Of a stretch of DNA of 64,000 nt, positions 42,647 through 54,173 are shown piece after piece. The stretch's first letter is position 1; every line of letters begins with the position of its first letter. Below the pieces are notes generated by a model. The model was not told the origin of the DNA and ran no database searches. It saw only the letters and a program-made list of their open reading frames with translations. A program made the position numbers and the translations under genes. Source of the stretch: Granulicella tundricola MP5ACTX9 (lineage in GTDB: Bacteria > Acidobacteriota > Terriglobia > Terriglobales > Acidobacteriaceae); the NCBI RefSeq assembly GCF_000178975.2, contig NC_015064.1, positions 1,302,001 to 1,366,000 of the forward strand. The letters are read 5' to 3'.

Positions 42647-44097
42647 GCCCCACGGCCACCATCCAGCAGCAGGCAGAACGTCACGCAGCCAAACGCCATG
42701 CTGCCCTGCTCTCGGTCGTCTCCGCCACCCTCGTCACCCTGCTCAAGCTCCTCACCGGCATCCTCACCGGCTCGCTCGGCATGCTCTCAGAAGCCGCGCA
42801 CTCCGGCATCGATCTCATCGCCGCCGGCCTCACCCTCTTCTCCGTCCAAGTCGCAGACCGTCCCGCGGACGACGACCACAACTATGGTCACGGCAAGATT
42901 GAAAGCCTCTCCTCCTTCATCGAAACCGTCCTGATGTTCGCCTCGGCCATGTGGATCATCTACGAGGCCATCCACCGCATCTTCTTCCGCAGCCACCTCT
43001 CGCTCGCCCTCAACATCTGGCCCTTCCTCGTCCTGCTCGTCTCCATCGCGGTCGACTACACCCGCTCCCGCAACCTCCGCGCCACCGCCGCCCTCCACAA
43101 CTCGGAGGCCCTGGCCGCCGACGCCGTCCACTTTGGCACGGACATGTGGTCCTCCTTCGCCGTCCTCCTCGGCCTCATCGCCACCGCCCTCGGCGAGCGA
43201 CTCCACGCCCCCAAGCTCGAACTAGCCGACCCTATCGCCGCCCTCATCGTCTCCGCCATCATCCTCAAGGTCACCTGGACCCTCGCCCGCACCACTGCGG
43301 ACAATCTCCTCGACGCCACCCCCGCCCACGACGGCCAGAACGCCGCCCAGACTCGCCGCAAGCTCATCCAGGACCTCGCCGCCATCGATGGCGTCCTCGC
43401 CGTCAACCGCCTCCGCACCCGCCGCGCAGGCTCCGGCTACTTTGCCGACCTCACCCTCGCCATGCCGCGCAACCTGACCTTCCAGCGCTCCGAGCAGATC
43501 ACCATGGCCGCCACCGACGCCATCCAGCGCGTGCTCCCGGACGCCGACGTCGTCGTCCACTCCGTCCCCACCGCCACCATCGCGGAGTCCGTCCACGACC
43601 GCATCCGCGCCGTCGCTTTCCGCGCCAACCTCTCCATCCACGATGTATCAGTCCAGCAGTACGACAACGCCCTCCACGTCGATCTCCACCTCGAAGTCGA
43701 CGAGACCCTCCCCCTCCGCGCCGCGCACGACATCGTCACCCGTCTCGAATCCAATATCCGCGCCGAGATCCCCCAGATCGCCTCCATCCTCACCCACATT
43801 GAATCGGAGCCCGCCACCATCGAGCGCCCCGCTGCCCTGGAACGAGACCGCCACCTGGAACAACTCCTCCGCAAAGTCTCCCAGAACTTCCCCGAGATCC
43901 TCGACACCCACGACATCACCATCACCAAGCACCACGACCGCACCCAGGTCAGTTGCCACTGCACCCTCCCCGACGAGCTCCCCATGAGCCGCGTCCACGA
44001 GATCATCACCGCCTTCGAAAACGCCTTCAAACTTGAAGCCCCGGAGGTCACCCGCCTCTTCATCCACCCCGAACCTGCCACCGACAACAAACGCTAA
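42643..44097 (+). CDS. Cation diffusion facilitator with three C-terminal domains
   Basis: A 484-residue divalent-cation exporter; typical family members have about 300. The membrane part (residues 1-210) has SEAAHSGIDL in helix 2 and HFGTDMWSS in helix 5, the two halves of the metal site, plus GHGKIESLSSFIE. Then three ferredoxin-like cytoplasmic domains can be read in tandem: ~250-310 (VNRLRTRRAGSGYFADLTLAM...DAIQRVLPDADVVVHSVP), ~325-385 (IHDVSVQQYDNALHVDLHLEVDE...IPQIASILTHIE) and ~420-480 (HDITITKHHDRTQVSCHCTLPDE...EAPEVTRLFIHPEP). Most relatives have one. The HH and CHC residues of the third may bind metal. Coupled to menG by ATGA overlap. The metal is unknown. Confidence 0.88.
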   Translation: MSPTATIQQQAERHAAKRHAALLSVVSATLVTLLKLLTGILTGSLGMLSEAAHSGIDLIAAGLTLFSVQVADRPADDDHNYGHGKIESLSSFIETVLMFASAMWIIYEAIHRIFFRSHLSLALNIWPFLVLLVSIAVDYTRSRNLRATAALHNSEALAADAVHFGTDMWSSFAVLLGLIATALGERLHAPKLELADPIAALIVSAIILKVTWTLARTTADNLLDATPAHDGQNAAQTRRKLIQDLAAIDGVLAVNRLRTRRAGSGYFADLTLAMPRNLTFQRSEQITMAATDAIQRVLPDADVVVHSVPTATIAESVHDRIRAVAFRANLSIHDVSVQQYDNALHVDLHLEVDETLPLRAAHDIVTRLESNIRAEIPQIASILTHIESEPATIERPAALERDRHLEQLLRKVSQNFPEILDTHDITITKHHDRTQVSCHCTLPDELPMSRVHEIITAFENAFKLEAPEVTRLFIHPEPATDNKR

Positions 44098-44129
44098 CCT
44101 CCCGCACCACCTCCTTCGCCATGCACCCT

Positions 44130-44160
44130 TGTTCGTCATTCCGCTTCGCGGCGGAATGAC
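44130..44160. repeat. GTCATTC hairpin between convergent genes
   Basis: GTCATTCCGC and GCGGAATGAC form a perfect 10-bp stem with loop TTCGCG. It lies between the cation efflux gene and the convergent aminotransferase gene and could end both transcripts, though no T-run follows. The GAATGAC end and TTCG-containing loop resemble the AGAATGAC repeat elements elsewhere in the window. Confidence 0.6.
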
Positions 44161-44177
44161 AACGCAGTCGGGATCCT

Positions 44178-45401
44178 TCAGGCGTAGAAGGTGTGGATGG
44201 CTTCTACTACCGTTTGTTGTTCGTCTTCGCGGAGTTCGGGGTAGATGGGTAGGGCCAGGACTTCGGCTGCGGCGCATTCGGATTCGGGGAAGTCACCGGG
44301 TTTGTAGCCTAGTGGCTTCAACGCTTCCTGGAGGTGTAGTGGGAGGGGGTAATAGACCTCTGTGCCTATGCCCTGGGCGGTGAGGTGGGTGCGGAGGGCG
44401 TCGCGGCGGGGGGCTCGGATGACGTACTGGTGGAAGACGTGTTGAGCGCGGGGGTGGGTGTAGGGGAGGACGACGCCGTCGGCGATGGTGGTGGGGTTGG
44501 TGGGGGTCGGCATGGTGGCTATGCCTGCTGCGAGGAAGAGTTGGTTGTAGTTGGCGGCGAGATCGCGGCGGCGCTGGTTGCCCTGGGGGAGGTAGCGGAG
44601 TTTGACCTCGAGGACGGCAGCCTGGAGGGTGTCGAGGCGGGAGTTCCAGCCGACCTCATCGTGGAAGTAACGGCGGCGCATGCCGTGGGCGCGGAGCATG
44701 CGGGCTCGCTCCTCAAGCTGGGGGGAGCGGGTGGTCATGAGGCCGGCGTCGCCGAATGCGGCGAGGTTTTTGGTGGGGTAGAAGCTGAAGGCGGCTGCGT
44801 CGCCGAGCGCTCCGGCGGGGGTGAGGGTGCCGTCTGATCCGGTCCCGGCGGGGGCCGACTGCCAGGCTGCGCCGAAGGCCTGAGCGGCGTCTTCGATGAG
44901 GAGGAGGCCGGGGTGTTGATTTTGGATTGTCGTGAAGGCGTCCCAGTCGGCGCACTGGCCGTAGAGGTGGACGGGTAGGATGGCTTTGACCTCTCCGGCG
45001 GGGCAGGTGGCAAGGACCTCTGCGACGGATGCGGGGGAGAGGTTGTAGGTGAGGGGGTCTATGTCTGCGAAGAGGGCTCGGGCGCCGGCGCGGAGGATGC
45101 TGCTGGCGGAGGCGAAGAAGCTGAAGGGGGTGGTGATGACGGATTGTGTGGGTTGGTCGATCTGGGCGGCGGCCAGCGCGAGCCAGAGGGCGTCGGTGCC
45201 GCTGGCGCAGCCGATGGCGTGGGGGACGTGGCAGGCCGCGGCGGCGGACTGCTCGAAGGTGGTGACTTCAGGGCCGAGGATGAAGCGCTGGGAGACGCAG
45301 ACCTGCTCAATGGCGGCCATGACTTCTTCGCGGATGGCGGCGAACTGGCGGGAGAAGTCGAGCATGGGGACGGGCTGGGCGGGCTGCGATGACTGGGGCA
45401 C
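44178..45401 (-). CDS. DegT/DnrJ/EryC1-type sugar aminotransferase
   Basis: A 407-residue PLP enzyme that typically aminates nucleotide-linked keto-sugars for surface polysaccharides. Characteristic stretches are VPMLDFSRQFAAIREEVMAAIEQVCVSQRFILGPEV, CASGTDALWLALAA, ITTPFSFFASASSILRAGARALFADIDP, LPVHLYGQCADW, LIEDAAQAFGA, and FSFYPTKNLAAFGDAG with the PLP-binding lysine. GIGTEVYYPLPLHLQEAL and FPESECAAAEVLALPIYPELRE complete the family pattern. No other polysaccharide genes are nearby, so the substrate cannot be inferred. Confidence 0.92.
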   Translation of the reverse strand: MPQSSQPAQPVPMLDFSRQFAAIREEVMAAIEQVCVSQRFILGPEVTTFEQSAAAACHVPHAIGCASGTDALWLALAAAQIDQPTQSVITTPFSFFASASSILRAGARALFADIDPLTYNLSPASVAEVLATCPAGEVKAILPVHLYGQCADWDAFTTIQNQHPGLLLIEDAAQAFGAAWQSAPAGTGSDGTLTPAGALGDAAAFSFYPTKNLAAFGDAGLMTTRSPQLEERARMLRAHGMRRRYFHDEVGWNSRLDTLQAAVLEVKLRYLPQGNQRRRDLAANYNQLFLAAGIATMPTPTNPTTIADGVVLPYTHPRAQHVFHQYVIRAPRRDALRTHLTAQGIGTEVYYPLPLHLQEALKPLGYKPGDFPESECAAAEVLALPIYPELREDEQQTVVEAIHTFYA

Positions 45402-45663
45402 TTGAGTATCTTAGCGTGTGCGGGGTGGGGAGGAATTGAGGGTGTGTGTGGGTCTAAACGTGCTGGGTTGCGTCTAAGAGGTTGTCGGGAAGTTGTGCGG
45501 GAAGTTGAGTCCGTTTGCGTGCGATTTGCGATACTCTTGTTGGTAGTAATGCCCGGACAGAGCTTGATTACGGGTATTTGAAACGATTCTGCATCCTGCG
45601 CGAGTGGGATGAATGCCCGGTGTACTGCACCGGATTTGGCACTGAGAAGGAGATCGGCCCCCT

Positions 45664-45972
45664 ATGGATTCAAAGCCGGCACAGAATATTCAGGATACGT
45701 TCCTGAACACGGTCCGCAAGGATAAGAGCCCCATCACGATCTACCTGGTGAGCGGCGTGAAGTTGACGGGCAAGATTCGTTCGTTCGACAAATACTCGGT
45801 GCTACTGGAGAACAACAGCCAGGAGCAGTTGATCTTCAAGCACGCAATATCGACGGTGGTAAGCGGACGTGCGGGGATGCATACGGATGGCCGTCCTGAG
45901 AGCCGTCCGCATAGCGCCACGGTTGGCGGGCATATTGGCGGATCGGCTGAGCCGGCGACTGCCGGGGACTGA
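45664..45972 (+). CDS. hfq: RNA chaperone Hfq
   Basis: Hexameric RNA chaperone that pairs small RNAs with mRNAs. 102 residues; the Sm core is canonical: [58 protein letters not shown], with FKHAIST in place of YKHAIST. A C-terminal tail of about 30 residues is rich in Gly, His and Ala ([23 protein letters not shown]). AAGGAGA lies ten bases before the ATG. The gene is alone, 385 bases before the ATP synthase genes; miaA or hflX are not adjacent. Confidence 0.95.
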   Translation: MDSKPAQNIQDTFLNTVRKDKSPITIYLVSGVKLTGKIRSFDKYSVLLENNSQEQLIFKHAISTVVSGRAGMHTDGRPESRPHSATVGGHIGGSAEPATAGD

Positions 45973-46357
45973 GTCCGGAGATCGTCAGAGGTTAATGCCT
46001 GGTCGGACTTGCTCTGGGATACTTGCTTCGGGATTGTTGATCCGGGGCAAGGCTTCGTTTGCTATCCGACATACGCCTCATTGCTGGAATGGCTGATTTT
46101 GAGGGCTGTTCGGCAGAAAATTAAATGGATGTTGATGGTCGATTTTGGGAGTCGAGTCCGGTATGGGGAGGCTGTGCTGTAATCGCGCAGTGTGGCCGTT
46201 TACCGACGTATCGGGTTTGACACTCCTCTAAGTCGTTTAGTAGAAATAGTAAGTAACCCAGAGAGCTTTAGAAATTCCAGAACGCCGGTGAACGACTTTC
46301 CCGGCAGATGAGTGAAGAGGTTTCGGGCGGTTTAGCGTAAGCGGCTGTCCTCCATCC
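45973..46357 (+). promoter_or_regulatory. Intergenic region with candidate ATP synthase operon promoter
   Basis: 385 bases between hfq and the ATP synthase operon, without a gene. TTGACA at 46217-46222 and TAGAAA at 46241-46246, 18 bases apart, could be the operon promoter, leaving a leader of about 100 bases. No a- or c-subunit gene and no uncI is hidden here. Confidence 0.45.
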
Positions 46358-46825
46358 ATGAATGAGATCCTGAATCAACTTGGCGCGCTGATCCTCGGCT
46401 CGATACCGACGATGGTGCTTTTTATCGTGCTGGTGATCGCGTATGGCGTGCTGGTACGGCGGCCGCTGGAGAATATCCTGGCGAAGCGCCGCGCTTTGAC
46501 CACGGGCGCACTGGAGCAGGCAAAGGGCGCGATGAGCGCGGCCGAGGCTGAGACGGTGGTGTTTGAAGACAAGCTGCGCGGAGCCAAGAGCGAGATCTTC
46601 CAGGCTCGCGAGGCGAAGCTGAAGGAATGGAACGGTCAGCGGGAGCAGTCGCTGGCGCAGGCACGCACCGTCACGCAGGAGAGGGTGGCGGCGGCCAAGG
46701 GCGAGATTGAACGGAGCATGGCTGAGGCGATGCAGCAGATTGAAACGATGAGCGGTGAATTGAGCGCTTCGATCATCAAGGCTGTGTTGCCCGCGGGCGT
46801 GAACGGCGCGGAGGTCGCGCAGTGA
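46358..46825 (+). CDS. atpF': ATP synthase F0 subunit b' (short b subunit)
   Basis: A 155-residue stator protein: one N-terminal membrane helix (ILGSIPTMVLFIVLVIAYGVLV), then RRPLENILAKRRALTTGALEQAKGAMSAAEAETVVFEDKLRGAKSEIFQAREAKLKEW and a long coiled coil. This is the standard b/b' layout. A second, longer b-type gene starts inside its stop (GTGA), so the complex probably has a b/b' heterodimer as in cyanobacteria and several other phyla. Which of the two is formally b' is my choice. Confidence 0.85.
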   Translation: MNEILNQLGALILGSIPTMVLFIVLVIAYGVLVRRPLENILAKRRALTTGALEQAKGAMSAAEAETVVFEDKLRGAKSEIFQAREAKLKEWNGQREQSLAQARTVTQERVAAAKGEIERSMAEAMQQIETMSGELSASIIKAVLPAGVNGAEVAQ

Positions 46826-47553
46826 AGAAGACTTCGATGAGCAAGATGATGAACAGGATTGCGTCCATTGCCGCGCTGGCTGTGTTGACGCTGGGGCTTT
46901 GCGCGCCGGTGTATGCGCAGGCGATGAAGGCTGACGATAGCGGACGGCAGACGACGCCGGCTGCGAACTCGAACGAAGCGAACCAGGGTGAGGTGGATGA
47001 GACTGCGGAGTATAAGCAGTCAGCCGTGGTGAAGAAGCTAGGCGGCATGATGGGAATGAAACCTGCCCAGGCCGCGTTGCTGTTTGAGGTCATCAACTTT
47101 GGCATTCTGGCGGTTCTGGTGGGTGGCTTCCTGCTCAAGGCTCTGCCGAAGGCGTTCCGGAATCGCACGACCTTGATCCAGAAGCATCTGGTGGATGCGC
47201 GTACGGCGACCGAAGAGGCCAGCGCGCGGATGAGCAGCATCGAAGATCGGCTGGCTCAGCTCGACGGGCAGATTGCGACGATGAAGACGCAGGCCGAGAC
47301 GACGCTGGCTGCCGACGAGCAGCGGATGAAGGTTGCGGTCGAGGAAGAGACTGCAAAGATTCTGGCTTCGGCCGAGCAGGAGATTGCCGCGGCGACGCAG
47401 CATGCACGCAAGCAGCTTCAGGCGCACGCGGCTGAGCTGGCGATCGAGCAGGCGGCACGTAAGCTGACCATCTCTGCTGAGACGGATCGGCTGCTGGTGC
47501 AGAACTTTGCACGGCGGCTGGCGGGCGACGACGTGAAGGGCGGGCAGAACTAA
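46822..47553 (+). CDS. atpF: ATP synthase F0 subunit b with signal peptide and extracytoplasmic extension
   Basis: A 243-residue b subunit from GTG 46822. The usual b helix (AALLFEVINFGILAVLVGGFLL) does not begin the protein but lies at about residues 84-106. Before it are a signal-peptide-like segment (MNRIASIAALAVLTLGLCAPVYAQA) and about 50 hydrophilic residues that would lie outside the cytoplasm. After it, FRNRTTLIQKHLVDARTATEEASARMSSIEDRLAQLDGQI and a coiled coil fit b. Its stop TAA overlaps the atpH ATG by one base (TAATG). Confidence 0.88.
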   Translation: MKKTSMSKMMNRIASIAALAVLTLGLCAPVYAQAMKADDSGRQTTPAANSNEANQGEVDETAEYKQSAVVKKLGGMMGMKPAQAALLFEVINFGILAVLVGGFLLKALPKAFRNRTTLIQKHLVDARTATEEASARMSSIEDRLAQLDGQIATMKTQAETTLAADEQRMKVAVEEETAKILASAEQEIAAATQHARKQLQAHAAELAIEQAARKLTISAETDRLLVQNFARRLAGDDVKGGQN

Positions 47554-48101
47554 TGGCCGGTCAGAACGTCTTTGCACCACGCTACGCGCAGGCGTTCGCT
47601 GAGGTTGCGGCTTCCGCGAATCTGGACGTCAATCTTGCACAGCAGCAGATGAAGGACTTTGCCGGGACTTTGGCGGATAGCCCTCAGCTTCTGGAGATTC
47701 TGGCCGATCCCTCGCTCTCTTCTGAGAAGAAGCTTTCGATTCTGGATGCGGTGGCCGAGAAGATCGGCATGTACCGCGAGGTTCGGAACCTGCTTGCGGT
47801 GATTATGGATCATCACCGGCTGCACGATCTGCAGGAGATCGTTGCCGCGTTCCACCAGGTTGCCGAGGCCGGCGCTGGAGTGGTCGAGGCTGAGGTGGTG
47901 AGTTCGCGGGAGTTGAATCCGGACGATCGGGCGCAACTGGAGTGGGAGATCTCAAAGCTGGCGGTAAGCCGGGTGAGCGTGACCTACACGCAGGACCCGA
48001 CGCTGCTGGGCGGGGCGGTCGTGAAGATCGGATCGACCATCTATGATGGTTCGGTGAAGGCGCAGTTGGAGCAGATGAAGCAGGCGCTGACCCGGAGTTA
48101 G
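47553..48101 (+). CDS. atpH: ATP synthase F1 subunit delta
   Basis: A 182-residue subunit that joins the stator to the alpha-beta head. MAGQNVFAPRYAQAFAEVAASANLDVNLAQQQMKDFAGTLADSPQLLEILADPSLSSEKKLSILDAV is the six-helix N-terminal domain; the C-terminus has VVEAEVVSSRELNPDDRAQLEWEISKL and PTLLGGAVVKIGSTIYDGSVKAQLEQMKQAL, characteristic of delta. The ATG overlaps the b-subunit stop by one base. 86 bases of non-coding DNA follow before atpA. Confidence 0.95.
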   Translation: MAGQNVFAPRYAQAFAEVAASANLDVNLAQQQMKDFAGTLADSPQLLEILADPSLSSEKKLSILDAVAEKIGMYREVRNLLAVIMDHHRLHDLQEIVAAFHQVAEAGAGVVEAEVVSSRELNPDDRAQLEWEISKLAVSRVSVTYTQDPTLLGGAVVKIGSTIYDGSVKAQLEQMKQALTRS

Positions 48102-48187
48102 TTGGGTTTTGTAACAAGTTTTGAACGCGTGAGTGTGGCGCGTGGACCACAGAAGATTTTGAGTTTGGAATAGGACTGAGACGAGAT

Positions 48188-49735
48188 ATGGCACAGATCA
48201 AAGCTGACGAGATAACCGAGCTGCTTCGGCAGAAGATTGAGAACTACGAGCAGAAGGTCCAGGTGGACGAGGTCGGAACGATCATGTCGCTGGGCGACGG
48301 AATCGCGCGCGTGCATGGCCTGGACAAGGTCATGGCAGGCGAACTGATCGACTTCCCGCATGGCGTGGCCGGACTGGCGATGAACCTGGACGAAGACCAG
48401 GTGGGCGCGGTGCTGCTGGGCGACTACACGCTGCTGCGTGAAGGCGACCAGGTGAAGCGGACCGGCAAGATCATGTCCGTTCCCGTGGGCAAGGAGTTGA
48501 TTGGGCGCGTGGTGAATGCGCTGGGTCAGCCGATCGACGACAAGGGACCGATCAATGCCACGCAGACGCTGCCGGTTGAGCGGCTTGCGCCGGGCGTTAT
48601 CGACCGTCAGAGCGTCAAGGAGCCGATGGCTACGGGCATCAAGGCGATCGACACGATGATCCCGATCGGCCGTGGACAGCGTGAACTGCTGATCGGCGAC
48701 CGTCAGACGGGTAAGACCGCCATTGCGCTCGACACGATTATCAACTCCGCCAAGAACAACCTGATCTGCATCTATTGCGCGGTTGGACAGAAGCGCTCGT
48801 CGGTTGCGCAGGTTGTGCAGACTCTGGAAGAGTACGGCGCGATGGCGTACACGATCGTGGTTGCCGCGACTGCTTCCGAGCCGGCTCCGATGCAGTACCT
48901 GGCACCGTTTGCCGCGACCGCGATGGGCGAGTATTTCCGCGATAACGGCATGCACGCGCTGATCATCTACGACGATCTTTCCAAGCACGCTGCCAGCTAC
49001 CGTGAGATCTCGCTCCTGCTGCGCCGTCCGCCAGGGCGTGAGGCGTACCCCGGAGATGTGTTCTATCTCCACTCGCGTCTGCTCGAGCGTTCGTCCAAGG
49101 TTTCCGACAAGCTGGGCGGCGGTTCACTGACGGCTCTGCCGATCATCGAGACGCAGGCCGGTGACGTTTCGGCTTACATTCCGACCAACGTGATCTCGAT
49201 CACGGACGGCCAGATCTTCGTCGAGACCGACCTCTTCAACTCCGGCGTTCGTCCGGCAGTGAACGTGGGACTTTCGGTATCGCGTGTGGGATTTGCCGCT
49301 GCGACCAAGGCGACCAAGCAGGTTGGTGCGACGCTGAAGCTGGATCTGGCTCAGTATCGTGAGTTGGCTGCGTTCTCGCAGTTCGGCTCCGACCTGGATA
49401 AGGTGACGCAGAACCAGTTGAACCGCGGTGCACGTCTCGTCGAGCTGCTCAAGCAGCCGCAGTACAAGCCGCTTTCGGCTGAGAAGCAGGTTGCCATCAT
49501 TTACGCCGGTGTGAACGGGCTTCTGGATGACGTTGAAGTGAAGGACCTGCGGGCGTTCGAGGATGGGTTCTACCCGTATCTCGAGTCGGTCCAGCCTGCA
49601 ATTTTGACGGACATCGCGACGAAGAAGGCACTGGACGATGATCTGAAGGCGCGCCTGAAGGCCGCCATCCTCGACTATAAGGGCGGCTTCCTGGCCGATC
49701 ACAAGCAAGAGAAGGCAGTGGCGGCGGCTAAGTAG
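48188..49735 (+). CDS. atpA: ATP synthase F1 subunit alpha
   Basis: Non-catalytic nucleotide-binding subunit. 515 residues, usual size. [47 protein letters not shown], Walker [94 protein letters not shown] are all as expected, with the arginine finger in the SVSRVG motif. GAGACGAG lies just before the ATG. Confidence 0.97.
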   Translation: MAQIKADEITELLRQKIENYEQKVQVDEVGTIMSLGDGIARVHGLDKVMAGELIDFPHGVAGLAMNLDEDQVGAVLLGDYTLLREGDQVKRTGKIMSVPVGKELIGRVVNALGQPIDDKGPINATQTLPVERLAPGVIDRQSVKEPMATGIKAIDTMIPIGRGQRELLIGDRQTGKTAIALDTIINSAKNNLICIYCAVGQKRSSVAQVVQTLEEYGAMAYTIVVAATASEPAPMQYLAPFAATAMGEYFRDNGMHALIIYDDLSKHAASYREISLLLRRPPGREAYPGDVFYLHSRLLERSSKVSDKLGGGSLTALPIIETQAGDVSAYIPTNVISITDGQIFVETDLFNSGVRPAVNVGLSVSRVGFAAATKATKQVGATLKLDLAQYRELAAFSQFGSDLDKVTQNQLNRGARLVELLKQPQYKPLSAEKQVAIIYAGVNGLLDDVEVKDLRAFEDGFYPYLESVQPAILTDIATKKALDDDLKARLKAAILDYKGGFLADHKQEKAVAAAK

Positions 49736-49753
49736 CCGGCGACCTAAGGACAT

Positions 49754-52305
<2,552 letters not shown>

Positions 52306-52308
52306 ACC

Positions 52309-52740
52309 ATGGCAAACACAGGACAAGACGGGAAGTTGGCGGTTCGGCTGGTAACGCCGGACCGCGTGTTGCTCGACGGTTTTGCCGACGCGGTGGAGCT
52401 TCCGAGTGCCTCCGGGTACCTGGAGGCGCTGTACGGAGCTGCGCCGTTGCTGGCGGAGCTCGGTGCGGGTGAGGTTCGGCTGCATGGCGGGGATTCCGAC
52501 GGCAAGGTGTTCTTTGTGGCGTGGGGCTTCGTCGAGGTGCTGCCGGAGCGGGTGACGATTCTGGCGGAGACGGCGTTGAAACCAGAGGAGATCGACCGTG
52601 CGGCTGCTGAGGCTGAGCTGAAGCGCGGCGAGACGATGTGGTCCGAGGCCGGGGATGACGGCGCCAAGTACGATGAGGCGAACGAACTCACCCGGAAGGC
52701 TGAAGAGGAACTTGCTTCGGCTGACCATCGGTCGCAATAG
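52309..52740 (+). CDS. atpC: ATP synthase F1 subunit epsilon
   Basis: A 143-residue epsilon subunit. The N-terminal beta-sandwich is visible (LAVRLVTPDRVLLDGFADAVELPSASGYLEALYGAAPLLAELGAGEVRLHG...VFFVAWGFVEVLPERVTILAETAL), followed by the helical hairpin (PEEIDRAAAEAELKRGETMW...YDEANELTRKAEEEL). The usual GxxGxLPxHAP loop reads SGYLEALYGAAPL, a divergent form. Last gene of the operon; its terminator is at 52803. Confidence 0.9.
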   Translation: MANTGQDGKLAVRLVTPDRVLLDGFADAVELPSASGYLEALYGAAPLLAELGAGEVRLHGGDSDGKVFFVAWGFVEVLPERVTILAETALKPEEIDRAAAEAELKRGETMWSEAGDDGAKYDEANELTRKAEEELASADHRSQ

Positions 52741-52802
52741 CACCACAAATTACCACAAACGAACCACAAATTGCTGGTGAATGACCACGTTGAGTTATGG
52801 TG
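52741..52802 (+). repeat. ACCACAAA-type direct repeats after atpC
   Basis: Right after the atpC stop come three copies of ACCACAAA (CACCACAAATTACCACAAACGAACCACAAATT). On the minus strand the DNA just past the nadB stop (37404-37437) has the same run, CACCACAAATCACCACA and CACCACAATT. The role is unknown. Confidence 0.5.
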
Positions 52803-52828
52803 AAACCCGCGTTCTACGCGGGTTTTGT
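52803..52828 (+). terminator. Terminator of the ATP synthase operon
   Basis: AAACCCGCGT (52803-52812) and ACGCGGGTTT (52816-52825) pair perfectly around TCT, followed by TG. A textbook intrinsic terminator about 60 bases after atpC. Confidence 0.85.
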
Positions 52829-52942
52829 CGCGTTTGTGCATGGTAAAAAACGTGTTTGGCCCTTGGCGTGCGTTCATCTCCTGTTAACATATGGCGCTTT
52901 TTGGGGGGGAGGAGGCGATGGAAGGTCGGGTTTCGCCCGATG

Positions 52943-52983
52943 CCCACCCTAACCACGATGAGGCTGCGGTGAGGATGGGGCAC
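52943..52983. repeat. CCCA...TGGGGCAC hairpin element upstream of the old yellow enzyme gene
   Basis: CCCA-C-CCT-A-ACC pairs with GGT-G-AGG-A-TGGG around a short loop, ending GCAC. The ends match the elements at 25358-25389 and 61785-61823. GGATGGGGCA (52973-52982) can also pair perfectly with TGCCCCATCC (52993-53002), so two mutually exclusive hairpins are possible before the next gene. Confidence 0.55.
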
Positions 52984-53064
52984 ACGATACGTTGCCCCAT
53001 CCGTCGGCGAGGGGCGGCTGCTCTGAACCTTTGAGGATTCGGGGACATCTTATGGGAGATGTTT

Positions 53065-54129
53065 ATGGGGGGTATTTTGAGCAAGCTTTTGGAGCCTTTG
53101 AAGGTTGGTGCGTTGACGTTGCCGAATCGTGTGGTGATGGCGCCCTTGACCCGTTTACGGGGGACTGTGGATCATCTGCCTACGGCGATCATGGCGGAGT
53201 ATTACGCGCAGCGTGCGGGTGCGGGTTTGATTATTTCTGAGGGAACTCCGGTGTCACCGATGGGTGTGGGATATCCGCAGGTTCCGGGGATCTGGTCGAA
53301 GGAGCAGACGGAGCTTTGGAAGCCTGTGACGGATGCGGTGCATGAGGCGGGCGGACGGATCTTTGCGCAGATCTGGCATGTGGGGCGGGTCAGCGATCCG
53401 CTGTACCTGGGCGGGAAGGTGCCGGTCTCGTCGAGCGCGATTGCGCCGGCCGGGACGGTGACGTTGCTGCGCCCGAAGAAGGAGTTTGGGGTGCCGCGGG
53501 CGTTGGCGAACGATGAGATCAAGCATGTGATCGAGGAGTTCCGGCAAGGAACGCAGAATGCCAAGGACGCGGGGTTCGACGGGGTGGAGATCCACGGTGC
53601 GAACGGGTATCTGCTGGACCAGTTTCTGCACTCGGGATCGAATGAGCGGGATGATGAATACGGTGGACCGCTGGAGAATCGGGCTCGTCTGCACCTGGAG
53701 GTGGCGGAGGCTGCGAGTTCGGTGTTTGGGGCGGATCGGGTGGGGATGCACCTGGCTCCGCGCGGCGACGTCATGAGCATGAGTGACGAAAATCCGCATG
53801 AGGCGTTCGTGTACCTGGCGGGTCAGCTTGGAAAGCTTGGGCTGGCGTTCTTGTGTGCGCGGGAGTACTTCGGGGATGACCGCCTGGGGCCGGAGCTGAA
53901 GAAGGCTTTTGACGGGGTCTATATCGCCAATGAGAAGTACACGCAGGCGCAGGCGGAGCATGTGATCGAGGCCGGTGAGGCGGATGCTGTGGCGTTTGGG
54001 AAGCTGTTTATCTCGAACCCGGATCTGGTTGAGCGCTTTGCTGCGGGGGCGGAGTTGAACGAGCCGGATGTACCTACGTTCTATACGCATGATGCTGCTG
54101 GTTATACGGACTATCCGGCGCTGGCTTAA
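53065..54129 (+). CDS. Old yellow enzyme-type alkene reductase
   Basis: An FMN-dependent ene-reductase of about 354 residues. Start ATG 53065 has GGGAG six bases upstream; ATG 53059 is too close to it. LLEPLKVGALTLPNRVVMAPLTRLR, GLIISEGTPVSPMGVGYPQVPGIW, GRIFAQIWHVGR, FDGVEIHGANGYLLDQFLHSGSNERDDEYGGPLENRARL with the substrate-binding His-Asn pair (HGAN) and DAVAFGKLFISNPDLVERF fit NemA/YqjM-like enzymes that use NADPH to reduce activated alkenes. The TetR gene convergent to it shares its terminator region; a regulatory link is possible but not shown. Confidence 0.93.
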   Translation: MGGILSKLLEPLKVGALTLPNRVVMAPLTRLRGTVDHLPTAIMAEYYAQRAGAGLIISEGTPVSPMGVGYPQVPGIWSKEQTELWKPVTDAVHEAGGRIFAQIWHVGRVSDPLYLGGKVPVSSSAIAPAGTVTLLRPKKEFGVPRALANDEIKHVIEEFRQGTQNAKDAGFDGVEIHGANGYLLDQFLHSGSNERDDEYGGPLENRARLHLEVAEAASSVFGADRVGMHLAPRGDVMSMSDENPHEAFVYLAGQLGKLGLAFLCAREYFGDDRLGPELKKAFDGVYIANEKYTQAQAEHVIEAGEADAVAFGKLFISNPDLVERFAAGAELNEPDVPTFYTHDAAGYTDYPALA

Positions 54130-54173
54130 GAACAAAGCAAGGCGTAACGAGGATAAAAGGATAGGAGCGGGAT

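Noticed and set aside
33500..44100. Genomic island or prophage
   Set aside because: The block has reversed skew but holds housekeeping genes (nadB, aroB, menG) and no integrase, phage gene or tRNA attachment site.
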